Shown here one piece after another: positions 41,575 through 50,292 of a stretch of DNA of 64,000 nucleotides; positions within the stretch are counted from its first letter, which is position 1, and every line of letters starts with the position of its first letter. A program made the translations under genes and the position numbers. Source of the stretch: Saccharopolyspora phatthalungensis (lineage in GTDB: Bacteria; Actinomycetota; Actinomycetes; Mycobacteriales; Pseudonocardiaceae); contig NZ_JACHIW010000002.1 of NCBI RefSeq assembly GCF_014203395.1, forward strand, positions 1,054,001 through 1,118,000, given 5' to 3'. The notes under the pieces were generated by a model. That model made no database searches, was not told where the DNA came from, and worked only from the letters and a program-made list of their open reading frames with translations.

Positions 41575-43579
41575 GCGGGGCGAGGAAGAAGTACCGATCT
41601 TGCCACAGGCCGTAAAGCTCGGACCGCATTTCCTCGCTGAGGCCGCCTGCCGAGGCTGCGAGTTCCCGCAGGGTTGTTCGCCCGTCGACTCCCTCCAGGA
41701 GGGAGAAGAGTTCCCGTGATACCTCGGCTCGCGGTCCCCCGCCATACGCGAGGTAGATTTCTCGCGTCAGCACACGCTCGCCAGCGGGCGTGATCCGCAT
41801 GCTTTGTGTCAACCTCGTCACCGGCCGGAAGCGGAGGACGAAGTCGTCGAAGGCCAAGGGCCCGCCCGCGCGACGCCTGATCAGAAAGTCCTCGACGACG
41901 AGATAATCGAGATCCGTGGTGAGGAAGCACGCCAAAGCGTCCTCGACGTTCTGCACGATCGGTTCGGCGTTGTTGTTGAACGACGTGTTCAGCAACACCG
42001 GTGTTCCGGTGATCTCCCCGAACCTGGCGACCAGCCGATGGAACGGCTCGTTCACCGCCGGATCGATGACCTGCACCCGAGCTGTCCCGTCCACGTGGGT
42101 GACCGCGCCCAGTTCGTCCCGCTTGTCTTCCCGGACTCGCAGCACGAACGACATGAAGTCGAAATTGCCTGTGGTGTCGGGCATTTCGAAGTAGCTAGCA
42201 GCGCTCTCGGGCGTGACGACCGGAGCGAACGGACGGTAGCTCTCCCGCTTCTTCACCATCGCGTTGATCCTGGTCTGGTTGGCCTTCGGCCGCGGATCCG
42301 CGAGGATGCTGCGATTGCCCAGAGCACGCGGCCCGAACTCCGATCGGCCCCGAGCCCAGCCGAGCACCGCGCCGTCGGCCAGCAACGCTGCGGCTCCCTC
42401 GACGATGTCCGCCGGGCGCTCCACCTCGATCATCGATTCCCAAGCCTTAAGCTGCTCCGCGATCTCGTCGTTCGTCCCGAGCGAGGGGCCAACGCTCGCG
42501 CTACGCAGTCGCGGCCGGGACGGCCCGGGGCCTTGGAGCTGGTACTCCGTTTCCAGTGCCGCGCCCTCCGCGGCACCCGCGTCGTAGGATGCCGGATGCA
42601 CGAAGACTTCGTCGAACAGGCCGGAGCGCAGAATCTCCCCGTTGAGGCTGCAGTTGTGCGCCACGCCGCCACTGAAGCACAGTTTCCGCAGCCCAGTGTG
42701 CTCTGCCCAGTACGCCAGGACGTGCAGTGCGATCTTCTCGACCGTTTTCTGGATCCCGGCCGCCAGATCCTTGTGCTGTTGGGTGAACTCCGCGCCGCGC
42801 CGCCGTGGCGGGACGTTGTGTGCGAAGAACGCGGTCCCCACGAGCTTGCCGAGGTATCCCGGGCTGAGTTCGTAGTTGCCCTTCTCCTTCAAGGTGTAGA
42901 GGGACTCGAAGATCTCGCGGAAAGTATCGGGGTCGCCGTAGGGCGCCAGTCCCATCACCTTGTACTCATCACCGAACTTGTAACCCAACTGCTCCGTGGC
43001 GTTCAGGTAGAGGAGTCCCAGCGAGCTAGCGATCGGGTAGCTCGCCAGGCATTCCAAGCGCCCTTCCCCGTCCGCCCGGTAGACGGTGCCCGAACTTTCC
43101 TCGCCCATTCCGTCCATGACGACCACGAGCGCCTCCGACATGCCCGATCGCATGAGTGCAGACCTGGCATGCGCGACGTGGTGCGAGGTGTAGAACAGCT
43201 TGTCGTCGGGAAGGTCCCAGTCGAACCCCGTCTTCAGTCGTTCCTTGATCAGTTCTCGGGTGTAGCGGGCCGGAATGTCGCTGTTGTCGGTGTAGAGGTG
43301 GTTGAGCACCAGGTCCGTGTTCGCTTCGGGAAAGAAGTACGCGACCGCATCCACATCACGGGGCTCGACGTTGGCCCCGGCAAGGCATGCCCGGATCGCG
43401 TTGATGGGGAATTTGGTCGTCTTCTTGATCCTGTTGAGCCGTTCTTCCTCGACCGCGGCGATGAGCTCACCGTCCTTGACCAGGCAGGCGGCGGCGTCGT
43501 GGAAGAAGAGATCTGGCATGTCCGGCACGAGATCGGCGTCCTCGTCCGAGAAGTTCCCGTTCAGGCCAAGCACGAGCAT
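41546..43579 (-). CDS. O-carbamoyltransferase (NodU/CmcH/TobZ family)
   Basis: 677 residues, matching the usual length of this two-domain family. ATG 43579 opens with MLVLGLNGNFSDEDADL, the first strand of the Kae1/HypF-like ATPase fold; an in-frame ATG at 43651 would add a Ser-rich tail of no family likeness. Visible signatures are HDAAACL, HHVAHARSA, MDGMGE, GDEYKVMGLAPYG, SGGVAHNCSLN, and the C-terminal GRSEFGPRALGNRS block. The family moves a carbamoyl group from carbamoyl phosphate, through a carbamoyl adenylate, to a hydroxyl of an antibiotic scaffold. Here the acceptor is presumably a hydroxyl of the polyketide or an attached group. It ends an apparent tailoring operon with the SDR and P450 genes upstream on the same strand, and its stop is buried in a perfect hairpin. 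Confidence 0.93.
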   Translation of the reverse strand: MLVLGLNGNFSDEDADLVPDMPDLFFHDAAACLVKDGELIAAVEEERLNRIKKTTKFPINAIRACLAGANVEPRDVDAVAYFFPEANTDLVLNHLYTDNSDIPARYTRELIKERLKTGFDWDLPDDKLFYTSHHVAHARSALMRSGMSEALVVVMDGMGEESSGTVYRADGEGRLECLASYPIASSLGLLYLNATEQLGYKFGDEYKVMGLAPYGDPDTFREIFESLYTLKEKGNYELSPGYLGKLVGTAFFAHNVPPRRRGAEFTQQHKDLAAGIQKTVEKIALHVLAYWAEHTGLRKLCFSGGVAHNCSLNGEILRSGLFDEVFVHPASYDAGAAEGAALETEYQLQGPGPSRPRLRSASVGPSLGTNDEIAEQLKAWESMIEVERPADIVEGAAALLADGAVLGWARGRSEFGPRALGNRSILADPRPKANQTRINAMVKKRESYRPFAPVVTPESAASYFEMPDTTGNFDFMSFVLRVREDKRDELGAVTHVDGTARVQVIDPAVNEPFHRLVARFGEITGTPVLLNTSFNNNAEPIVQNVEDALACFLTTDLDYLVVEDFLIRRRAGGPLAFDDFVLRFRPVTRLTQSMRITPAGERVLTREIYLAYGGGPRAEVSRELFSLLEGVDGRTTLRELAASAGGLSEEMRSELYGLWQDRYFFLAPRRFQWKSAR

Positions 43580-43728
43580 GGGGTTCACCGCACCAATCAG
43601 GATCAATAGCGAAGTCGAAGGGTTTGCCGAACGCCGACAGACGGGGCGCATCGCGCCGAGATACCCCGCATCGGCCTTTCACCGTCCGTAGAACGGGTGC
43701 CATCAGGCAGGGCTCGCCGAATCGGGCA

Positions 43729-44565
43729 TCAGCCCATCCCCCACGCTTGGCCGACGTGCTGGCCGCCGTCCACGGGCAGCACGGCGCCGGTGGTCCAGCG
43801 CGCCTCGTCCGACAAGAGATACAGGGCCACTCGCGCCACGTCGTCCGGCAGGGCGATGTGATTCATCGGTGACCATCCCGCGACAGCGGCGGCCTTGGCC
43901 TCCTCGGTCGGGAGCATGATGTCGAGCATGTCCGTGCGCGTCGGCCCGGGGGCTATGGCGTTGACCCGGATGTTGGCCGGCCCGCACTCCAGCGCCGCGG
44001 TCTTGGTGAGGCCGATGACGCCCCACTTGCTCGCGACGTAGTCCGCGACGATCGGCGCCCCCATCAGGCCGCCCACCGAGCTGGTATTCACGATCGAACC
44101 CCCGCCGGCTTCCATGAGCGCGGGGATCTCGTACTTCAGGCAGTAGTAGACGCCGAGCAGGTTGACGTCCAGGACGTGGCGGAAGTGCTCGCTGCTGGAC
44201 TGGTGCAGCGGCTTGCCCTCGCTCAGCACGCCGGCGTTGTTGAATGCGCCGTCGAGACGGCCGAAATGGTCGACCACGGCCGTCACGGCCGCGCGAACGG
44301 AGCTCTCATCGGCAACATCTGCTTGCAGCGCCAGCGCCGACTGGCCGGCGTCCTCCAGCTCCGCTACCACCTGCTTGAGCCGGTCCTCCCGCCGGGCGAG
44401 GAGTGCGACGTGGGCTCCCTCCGCCGCGAACCGCCGTGCGGCCGCCGCACCGATACCTGCCGAGGCCCCGGTGATCACGATGACCTTGCCCTGCAGGCGG
44501 CTGGCCTCGATCGTGATCGGCCGCGGGTGGTGGTTGTCAGCGGACGACGAGGCAACAGGCGTCAT
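43729..44565 (-). CDS. SDR family oxidoreductase, tailoring candidate
   Basis: 278 residues. ATG 44565 is preferred because AAAGGTAG lies eight bases before it; a GTG at 44589 overlapping the P450 stop by four bases is the alternative. The cofactor motif TGASAGIG, NNAG, NTSSVGG with the active Ser, and Tyr-x3-Lys in DYVASKWG are all present, as is the C-terminal DGGQHVG, so it is a complete classical SDR. The N-terminus carries an extra 20 residues rich in Ser and His. It is tightly coupled to the P450 (20 bp or overlapping), which suggests the two act in sequence: oxidation by the P450, then hydroxyl-ketone interconversion by the SDR. The actual substrate is not evident. Confidence 0.9.
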   Translation of the reverse strand: MTPVASSSADNHHPRPITIEASRLQGKVIVITGASAGIGAAAARRFAAEGAHVALLARREDRLKQVVAELEDAGQSALALQADVADESSVRAAVTAVVDHFGRLDGAFNNAGVLSEGKPLHQSSSEHFRHVLDVNLLGVYYCLKYEIPALMEAGGGSIVNTSSVGGLMGAPIVADYVASKWGVIGLTKTAALECGPANIRVNAIAPGPTRTDMLDIMLPTEEAKAAAVAGWSPMNHIALPDDVARVALYLLSDEARWTTGAVLPVDGGQHVGQAWGMG

Positions 44566-44585
44566 GTCACTACCTTTCGGGTCGC

Positions 44586-45791
44586 TCACCAGACCACCGG
44601 GAGCTCTTCTGGTCCGCGAAGCAAGCTCTGCCGCATGAACTTCACCTGCTCCGGGGGCACCGCGAGAGCGAGTGTCGGGAACCGGGCCAGCAGGGTTTCG
44701 ATGGTGATCTGCAGTTCCATCCTGGCCAGTTGCGCCCCGAGGCAGTGGTGCGGACCGTGGCCGAAGGCCAGGTGGGCCTTGCGCTCCCGGCCGATATCCA
44801 GCCGCTCGGGGTCATCGAACACCTCCTCGTCCCGGTTGGCCGAGGCCACCGCCGGAAGCACCACCTCCCCCGCGCGAATGGTGACTCCGGACAGTTCGAC
44901 GTCTTCGGTGGCAACGCGGGGACTGACGCCGACGGCCGCGCCGAACGGCACGTGCCGGAGCAGTTCTTCGATGGCGTTGGGCAGCAGCGCCGGATTCTCC
45001 TGAAGCCGTTTCAGCTCGGTGGGCGCCGTGAGCAGGCTGAACACGAAGTTGCCGATCTGGTTCATGGTGCTGCCGTGCCCACCCACCAAGAGGACGACGC
45101 CGAACTCCACCAACTCGTCCTCGTCGAGCGCGTCCGTACCGTCGCGGGCCTGGACGAGGACACCGAGCAGGTCGTCGGTCGGCTTCTTCCGCCGCTGCGC
45201 GACGAGTCCAGCCAGGTAGTCGTCGAGGGCATCGAGCGCGTTGCGCACCCGATCGGCGCTGTCCGGGCTGAGTAACAGCATGTCCTCGGACCAACGCCGG
45301 AAGTCGTGCCGGTCCTCGAACGGCACCCCGAGCAGCTCGCAAATCACCCAGATCGACAGGGGCGCGGCCAGATCTTCCATCAGGTCCGCGGGTTGTCCCT
45401 TGGCGACCATGTCGTCCAGCAGGCCGTCTACGTTCTCCTGAATCCCCGAACGCAGCTTCTCGACCTGGCGGGCGGTGAACGCCTTCGATACGAGTTTGCG
45501 CAGGCGAGTGTGCTTCGGCGGATCCGTGGTCATGACCGAGGGGCGGCGAAGCACGTTGACCGCACCGATTCGCGGGATGCTGTCACCCTCCGCCGCGGCA
45601 CGGCTGAACCGTGGATCGGAGAGCACCGTCTTGACGTCTTCGTACCGGGCGATCAGCCACGCGTCGAAATCCCCGAACGGCAGGCGGACCGGGCATACCG
45701 GCTCGTCTCTGCGGAGCTCGCGGTATTGCGGATCCAGGTCAAGCTGGTGGTTCTCACTGAACGGGTAATTGCGTCGGCTCCTCGGCTCCAC
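44586..45791 (-). CDS. Cytochrome P450 with atypical I-helix
   Basis: 401 residues, normal for a soluble bacterial CYP. The GTG at 45791 is chosen because AGGAGG precedes it; an earlier in-frame start at 45857 would overshoot that site. The K-helix motif is EELLRH and the heme loop is FGHGPHHCLG with the Cys ligand, so heme binding looks intact. The I-helix reads VGGHGSTMNQ: the usual acidic residue before the oxygen-binding threonine is Gly, and the threonine is Ser. Such proton-relay changes occur in P450s with substrate-assisted or unusual chemistry. No ferredoxin gene is next to it. The position between the SDR and a membrane protein in the tailoring operon suggests oxidation of the polyketide. 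Confidence 0.94.
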   Translation of the reverse strand: MEPRSRRNYPFSENHQLDLDPQYRELRRDEPVCPVRLPFGDFDAWLIARYEDVKTVLSDPRFSRAAAEGDSIPRIGAVNVLRRPSVMTTDPPKHTRLRKLVSKAFTARQVEKLRSGIQENVDGLLDDMVAKGQPADLMEDLAAPLSIWVICELLGVPFEDRHDFRRWSEDMLLLSPDSADRVRNALDALDDYLAGLVAQRRKKPTDDLLGVLVQARDGTDALDEDELVEFGVVLLVGGHGSTMNQIGNFVFSLLTAPTELKRLQENPALLPNAIEELLRHVPFGAAVGVSPRVATEDVELSGVTIRAGEVVLPAVASANRDEEVFDDPERLDIGRERKAHLAFGHGPHHCLGAQLARMELQITIETLLARFPTLALAVPPEQVKFMRQSLLRGPEELPVVW

Positions 45792-45878
45792 CAAAGTCCT
45801 CCTGAGTCCGCACTGGACAAATAGCCATTTCTCTCTTGCACCAGGGGGATCCGCCAAAACCCCCTCGTGGCCGCGGCA

Positions 45879-46571
45879 CTACCCCACAGGCCGAGGCGTG
45901 GCGACTTCGAGCTGCCGATTCTCCGATCCCTGACGCTGTTTCATGCGCAGCACCGCGATGAAGTACACAGTGGACGCGACGACCGATGCCAAGCAGAGGT
46001 AGATGGCGAGCTCGCGGTGCGCGTCCATCGGGAACGGCAGTGAAGGCGCCACGAGGACCAAGGCCGCGATCGTCACGACGAAACCAAGCCACAGTGTTGC
46101 GGCTGCCACCGACTGCCCGGCCAGGGACCTCCGGTTGTAAAGCATCACCGGAAGCAGCACGGAAACGGCGAGCAGGGTCATGAAGTGCGAGTAGGTTCCG
46201 TGGCTCTCGTCGGAAAAGCCCTGGTTGAAGACGGGGACGGCCCACAACATCGTCGCCGCCATCAGGCCGAACACCAGGTAGAAGGTGCGTTTGGACACCT
46301 GTGGGAACTGGCTGGGGCCGTAGACCACGATCTGCCACACGCAGATCAGGTCTCCGATGACGAACGGGGAAATCAGCAGCCATTGCGGAACACCCTGTGC
46401 CAGCACCAACTGGTCATATCCGCCGAACGCCGCCGTAGCGTCCCAGGAAATATTGAAAAGCACCGCGCCTGCCGGGAAACCCCAGGTGCGGTCGCGGAAA
46501 CCCAGATGTATCACGGATATGAGCCATGCCAGGTTGAACAGCACTACCAGTACTACGAACGCGCCGTACAC
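45879..46571 (-). CDS. Seven-helix membrane protein, possibly a Pyr4/PaxB-type membrane cyclase relative
   Basis: 230 residues with about seven hydrophobic helices, starting directly with a membrane segment (MYGAFVVLVVLFNLAWLISV). A conserved-looking motif FNISWD falls near residues 39-44, and acidic residues recur at helix ends (IGDLIC, near residue 73). This size, topology and the aromatic-acidic motif after the first helix are reminiscent of membrane-bound terpene cyclases of the Pyr4/PaxB type, though I cannot confirm homology by eye. The short soluble tail is polar. It lies 88 bp upstream of the P450 on the same strand, so it is probably in the tailoring operon. Alternatives are a small transporter or an uncharacterised membrane enzyme. 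Confidence 0.8.
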   Translation of the reverse strand: MYGAFVVLVVLFNLAWLISVIHLGFRDRTWGFPAGAVLFNISWDATAAFGGYDQLVLAQGVPQWLLISPFVIGDLICVWQIVVYGPSQFPQVSKRTFYLVFGLMAATMLWAVPVFNQGFSDESHGTYSHFMTLLAVSVLLPVMLYNRRSLAGQSVAAATLWLGFVVTIAALVLVAPSLPFPMDAHRELAIYLCLASVVASTVYFIAVLRMKQRQGSENRQLEVATPRPVG

Positions 46572-46805
46572 CCTTTTTCCTCCTCGCTGCGCCGTCGGTG
46601 CCTTATTCGGCGCGTTTGCCTCTCGTCAGCGCGGTTTCTCCGGTCATTCGTCGCTGGTCTGTCGTTGCGATCCCCGCAGCCCGGAAGACTGTTCGGTCGA
46701 TTCGTCACGAGGAGCAGTTGGCCAGAAGTGCGTTCTGGCCGACCGAAGGCAGCATCGACCGTCGAATCGATCCGGCTGGTTTCCGGAGTTGGCAGTGAAT
46801 GTCAC

Positions 46806-46865
46806 GCTCAGCGGAGGAGTTCCGCTGAGCGGGCGACCAGAGCGGGCGACCAGAGCGGGCGACCA
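46806..46865. repeat. Hairpin followed by three 13-bp tandem repeats
   Basis: Bases 46806-46814 and 46822-46830 form a perfect 9-bp stem (GCTCAGCGG with its complement) with a 7-base loop. Overlapping its right arm are three exact copies of GAGCGGGCGACCA (46827-46865). They sit directly after the stop of the VOC gene and about 240 bp before the membrane-protein start, so the hairpin could be a terminator or a 5' leader structure. The rest of the 300-bp gap (46572-46871) shows no gene. Confidence 0.65.
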
Positions 46866-46871
46866 AGGGCA

Positions 46872-47318
46872 CTACGATGTGCTGGGCGCTTCTTCGAGGG
46901 CTTTCAATGGCGAGTCCGCGCCGTAGGAGGCGATGCCCACCATTGATCCGTGCAGGGCGTACACCGCCTCGGTCAGACCTCCCCAGGTGATGTCGAGTAT
47001 GCACGGTGCGCCCGAATCCGCCAGGTTGCCGTTCGCCTTATCCTGATCTGTCACCTTGAGGAGGAGGCAGTACAGCCCCTCGTCCTCACCGGGCCCCGCC
47101 TGCATCAGCTCGATGCCACTGTCACTGATGGCGAACCTGCGGCCGCCGACCTCGGCGTCGATCTCCTCCGGCGTCAACCGCGGCATTCTCACCCGAAGGT
47201 TCTCGGAGTTCTGCACGACATCCGTGAAACTGATGCCGAAGAGCTTCGAGTAATCTTCCTTGGCTTTTTCCAGATCGCGCACCTTGATGACGATGCGGTC
47301 GATCTTCTCGAAAACCAT
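46872..47318 (-). CDS. VOC (glyoxalase/bleomycin resistance) superfamily protein
   Basis: 148 residues; ATG 47318 opens at the first beta strand (MVFEKIDRIVIKVRDLEKA) and has GAGAGGAG upstream. The paired beta-alpha-beta modules of the vicinal oxygen chelate fold are visible, with an Asp/Glu-rich second half (GLYCLLLKVTD). Family members include methylmalonyl-CoA epimerase, extradiol dioxygenases and drug-binding proteins. The typical His-x-Glu metal ligand set is not obvious, so a binding or isomerase role rather than a dioxygenase is favoured, but this is inference. It heads the minus-strand run leading to the P450, SDR and carbamoyltransferase, so a role in the polyketide pathway or in self-resistance is possible. 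Confidence 0.82.
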   Translation of the reverse strand: MVFEKIDRIVIKVRDLEKAKEDYSKLFGISFTDVVQNSENLRVRMPRLTPEEIDAEVGGRRFAISDSGIELMQAGPGEDEGLYCLLLKVTDQDKANGNLADSGAPCILDITWGGLTEAVYALHGSMVGIASYGADSPLKALEEAPSTS

Positions 47319-47683
47319 GCGCCGGAAACTCCTCTCGCCACAACCACGCTCGGCCGTGGGACAACCGGTTAACACGCACTTCGTGCTAGCAGGCAGAGTA
47401 AAGCCGAAACCTGGTTGTCGTCGCAGGATTCACACGTTTGCGCCCTCAATTGGGCCAACACGGTGTGGCACAGATCAACTTTCCGTGATGCCGGCCGCGC
47501 GGAAAGAGGCGATCATCACGCCCGCCGAAATCACGCCACCCAAAGGGCGGCAGACCAGCACCCTATCGCCGCAACCCCCGACCAGAGGCCGGCATCGGCT
47601 CGTCCGGGGCCGGTGCCGGAGCTACCGACCCCGGAGGCCGTTGCGCTGACCGTCTTCGCCGAGGAATCACGCCTGCCGGCCGG
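47319..47683. promoter_or_regulatory. 365-bp gap upstream of the VOC gene; likely promoter of the tailoring genes
   Basis: No gene seen. Two related elements face each other: ACAACCGGTT at 47361-47370 and, on the other strand, ACAACCAGGTTT at 47407-47418. They bracket an AT-richer spacer with the small dyad GCACTTCGTGC. This is compatible with an operator-promoter for the minus-strand genes, but no regulator gene for the pathway lies in the window. Confidence 0.3.
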
Positions 47684-49132
47684 TCAAGCTCCGACCGCGG
47701 TGGTGTGCTGGGTCAGGAACACATCGAGGCCCGCCTGGCCGCCTTCCCAGCCGAGTCCACTGTGCTTGAGCCCGCCGAAGGGCACCAGCGGGGTGTTCGG
47801 GGTGGCGTTGTTCACCCCGACGATTCCCACGTCGAGCGCCTGCGCGACCGCGGTGGCGCGGAGCGGGTCGCCCACGACGTATCCGCCCAGTCCATACCGC
47901 TGCGTCCGGGTAGCCGTGATCACCTCGTCGACATCCCGGTAGCCGCGCAGGACCGCCATCGGCCCGAAGATTTCCTCGGTGACCGCGCGGCTGTCCGCAC
48001 CCGGTTGCAGGCACAGGACCGGCGCGGCGAAATACCCGTTCGCCGGCACGTTGACTTTGCCGGTCACGACGGTGGCACCGGAGGCCGCCGCGTCCTGTGC
48101 GACCTCGGCGACGCGGCCGGGATCGCTTGGCAACGCGAGCGGACCGAGTGTGGTGCTCGGGTCCAGCGGGTCGCCGAGCACGAGTTCGTCGGTGACTTCG
48201 GTGAAGGCGTTCGCGTACGAGTCGACGAGGTGGTCTGGTACCCAGACCTGCTGCGCCGCGATGCAGGACTGGCCGTTGTTGCGGAACTTCGCGATGGCCA
48301 GCACCTCCGCGGCCCGCCGCAGATCGGCTTCCGCGAGCACCACGAAGGGCGCGTTCCCGCCGAGTTCCAGCACGTTTCGCGTGAAGTTGGGGGCGGTCTG
48401 CGCGGCGAGCAGTTGGCCGACTCGGGTGGAGCCGGTGAAGGTCAACCCGCGCACCCGCGGGTCGTCCAGCCAGCTGCCGGACACCTCGGCGGGGTCGCCC
48501 ACCACGGTGTTGAGCACGCCGGCGGGAACGTGCGCTTCGACGATCTCGGCCAGTCTCAGCGCCGATTCCGGCGCGACCTCGGAGGGTTTGAACAGCAGCG
48601 GGCACCCGGCGGCCAGCGCGGGGGCGATCTTGCGGGCGGGGATGGAGACCGGGAAATTCCACGGCGTCAGCACGGCGACGATGCCCAGCGGGCGCTGGAT
48701 CACCTCGTGCCGCAGTCCGGGCACCACCGAATGGGATTGGCCGTGGCGGCTGCGGATCGCGTCGGCGAACCACTCGAAGAAGGCCGCCGACAGGCCGACC
48801 TCGGCGCGGGATTCGGCGATCCGCTTACCCGTTTCCCGGCTGATCGCCACTGCCAGTTGTTCGGCGCCGGGCTCGGCCCGGAGGTCGGCGGCGATGGCGC
48901 GCAGCGCCTCGGCCCGCGCGGCAACGGCGGTTTCGGCCCACGGCCGTTCGGCGCTCGCCGCCGCGTCCAACGCCGCCATCGCCTCGGCCTTCCCACCACC
49001 GATGAGCTGTGCGAGGTCCTGGCCCGTCGCGGGCTCGGTCACCACGGTGCGCCAAGGCTGAGCCGGTTGGACGGGTTCGCCGTTGATGCGAACTCCGGCA
49101 AGCGTGTGCACGGTGGCCTCGGTTGCGGTCAT
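47684..49132 (-). CDS. NAD(P)-dependent aldehyde dehydrogenase
   Basis: 482 residues, full length for the ALDH superfamily. Signatures in order: TPWNFPVSIPARKIAPAL and FKPSE (cofactor site), FTGSTRVG, the catalytic Glu in LELGGN (near 258), the catalytic Cys in NNGQSCIA (near 292), and EEIFGP further on. It resembles succinate-semialdehyde and alpha-ketoglutarate-semialdehyde type enzymes. Its ATG overlaps the stop of the enolase-superfamily gene by four bases (ATGA), so the two are translationally coupled. In a sugar-acid pathway, dehydration by the enolase homologue would feed a keto-deoxy acid whose later semialdehyde is oxidised here. The exact substrate is not readable. Confidence 0.94.
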   Translation of the reverse strand: MTATEATVHTLAGVRINGEPVQPAQPWRTVVTEPATGQDLAQLIGGGKAEAMAALDAAASAERPWAETAVAARAEALRAIAADLRAEPGAEQLAVAISRETGKRIAESRAEVGLSAAFFEWFADAIRSRHGQSHSVVPGLRHEVIQRPLGIVAVLTPWNFPVSIPARKIAPALAAGCPLLFKPSEVAPESALRLAEIVEAHVPAGVLNTVVGDPAEVSGSWLDDPRVRGLTFTGSTRVGQLLAAQTAPNFTRNVLELGGNAPFVVLAEADLRRAAEVLAIAKFRNNGQSCIAAQQVWVPDHLVDSYANAFTEVTDELVLGDPLDPSTTLGPLALPSDPGRVAEVAQDAAASGATVVTGKVNVPANGYFAAPVLCLQPGADSRAVTEEIFGPMAVLRGYRDVDEVITATRTQRYGLGGYVVGDPLRATAVAQALDVGIVGVNNATPNTPLVPFGGLKHSGLGWEGGQAGLDVFLTQHTTAVGA

Positions 49133-50292
49133 GCGCTGAGCTCCTCTTCTGACGGGTCCTCGGGTTCGGTGCGCTTGAGTACGGCCGACGGGTCCAGGTC
49201 GATGCCCAGGCCGGATCCGGTCGGCAGCGGGATCCGGCCGCGCCGTGGGCGTGGTGCGTCGATCAGCAGCGGATCACGCAGGGGGTTGTCGCGGATGTCG
49301 TATTCGACGCCTTGCACGGCGGGTGCGCAGGCGGCCAGTTGCAGAGTGGCGGCGAAGGCGACCGCGCCACCGTAGAGGTGCGGTAGCACCGGTTTCCGGT
49401 ACGCGTCGGCGAGCTGGCAGATGGCCAGGGCCTCGGTGAAGCCGCCGGTCTTGGCGATGTCGGGCTGCAGGATCGCGATCGCCGGTGAGGCCGCGTAGCG
49501 GCGAAACTCTTCGCGGCCATAGACGTTCTCGCCCGTGGCGATCATCATGCCGGTGCGCCGGTGGAGTTCCTCCAGTTCGTCGAGCCGGTTTCCGCGCACC
49601 GGCTCCTCCAGCCACGCGACGTCGAAAGCGGCCAGTACCGGGGCCATCCGGGCCGCCTCGTCGACGCTCCACGCCTGGTTGGCGTCCGCGTAGAGCTCAA
49701 TGTCCGGCCCTATTGCCTCGCGTGCCTCGGCGAGGATGCGCTCATCGCGTTCCCGGTCGAAGCCCAGTTTTACCTTTACCGCGGTGTGCCCGTCGTTCAC
49801 GCACCGTTTTCCCTGCTGTGCCACGCCTTTGGGGCCGAGGCTGCTGGCGTATACCGGGCTTTCGTCGCGTACCCGGCCGCCGACCAGCGACGAGATCGCC
49901 TGACCGGCGGTCCGGCCGTGCAGGTCCCAGAGCGCGATGTCGACCGCGCTGATCGCTTGCATGATCGGCCCGGGTGCGCCCCACTGACGGCCGACGGGCT
50001 CCAGGGCCGCCACCAACCGACGCTGCAGTTCGGTGATCCGGCGGGAATCCTGCCCCAGCACCAGCGGGAGCACACCCTCGCGCAGCGTCGCGACCCGCTC
50101 GGTCGTCGCCCACGCCGGGTAATTCGTCCAGCTCTCCCCGAAGCCCACGCGACCGTCCGCGGTCGCCAGCTCGACCAGCACCATCGACCGGTGCGTCAAC
50201 GGCGCGAACGACATGGCGATGCCGTCACCGGTGGCCGCGCGCAGCACCCGCAACCGAGCGGACACAATCGACGCCTGGGTCTCCGCGCTCAC
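49129..50292 (-). CDS. Enolase-superfamily dehydratase/racemase (mandelate racemase-like)
   Basis: 387 residues, GTG start overlapping the regulator stop by four bases. An N-terminal capping domain is followed by a TIM barrel with the ordered active-site residues of the mandelate racemase subgroup: K-x-K in VKVKLG (near 172-176), metal ligands in DANQAW, in WLEEP and in GENVYG, then QPDIAKTGG, and a His in LPHLYGGA. The K-x-K plus late His pattern is that of acid-sugar dehydratases and racemases. Operon partners (aldehyde dehydrogenase, FCD-type GntR regulator) and the divergent MFS carrier and beta-hydroxyacid dehydrogenase support dehydration of a hexonate, hexarate or similar acid. Specificity is not determinable by eye. 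Confidence 0.93.
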   Translation of the reverse strand: MSAETQASIVSARLRVLRAATGDGIAMSFAPLTHRSMVLVELATADGRVGFGESWTNYPAWATTERVATLREGVLPLVLGQDSRRITELQRRLVAALEPVGRQWGAPGPIMQAISAVDIALWDLHGRTAGQAISSLVGGRVRDESPVYASSLGPKGVAQQGKRCVNDGHTAVKVKLGFDRERDERILAEAREAIGPDIELYADANQAWSVDEAARMAPVLAAFDVAWLEEPVRGNRLDELEELHRRTGMMIATGENVYGREEFRRYAASPAIAILQPDIAKTGGFTEALAICQLADAYRKPVLPHLYGGAVAFAATLQLAACAPAVQGVEYDIRDNPLRDPLLIDAPRPRRGRIPLPTGSGLGIDLDPSAVLKRTEPEDPSEEELSA

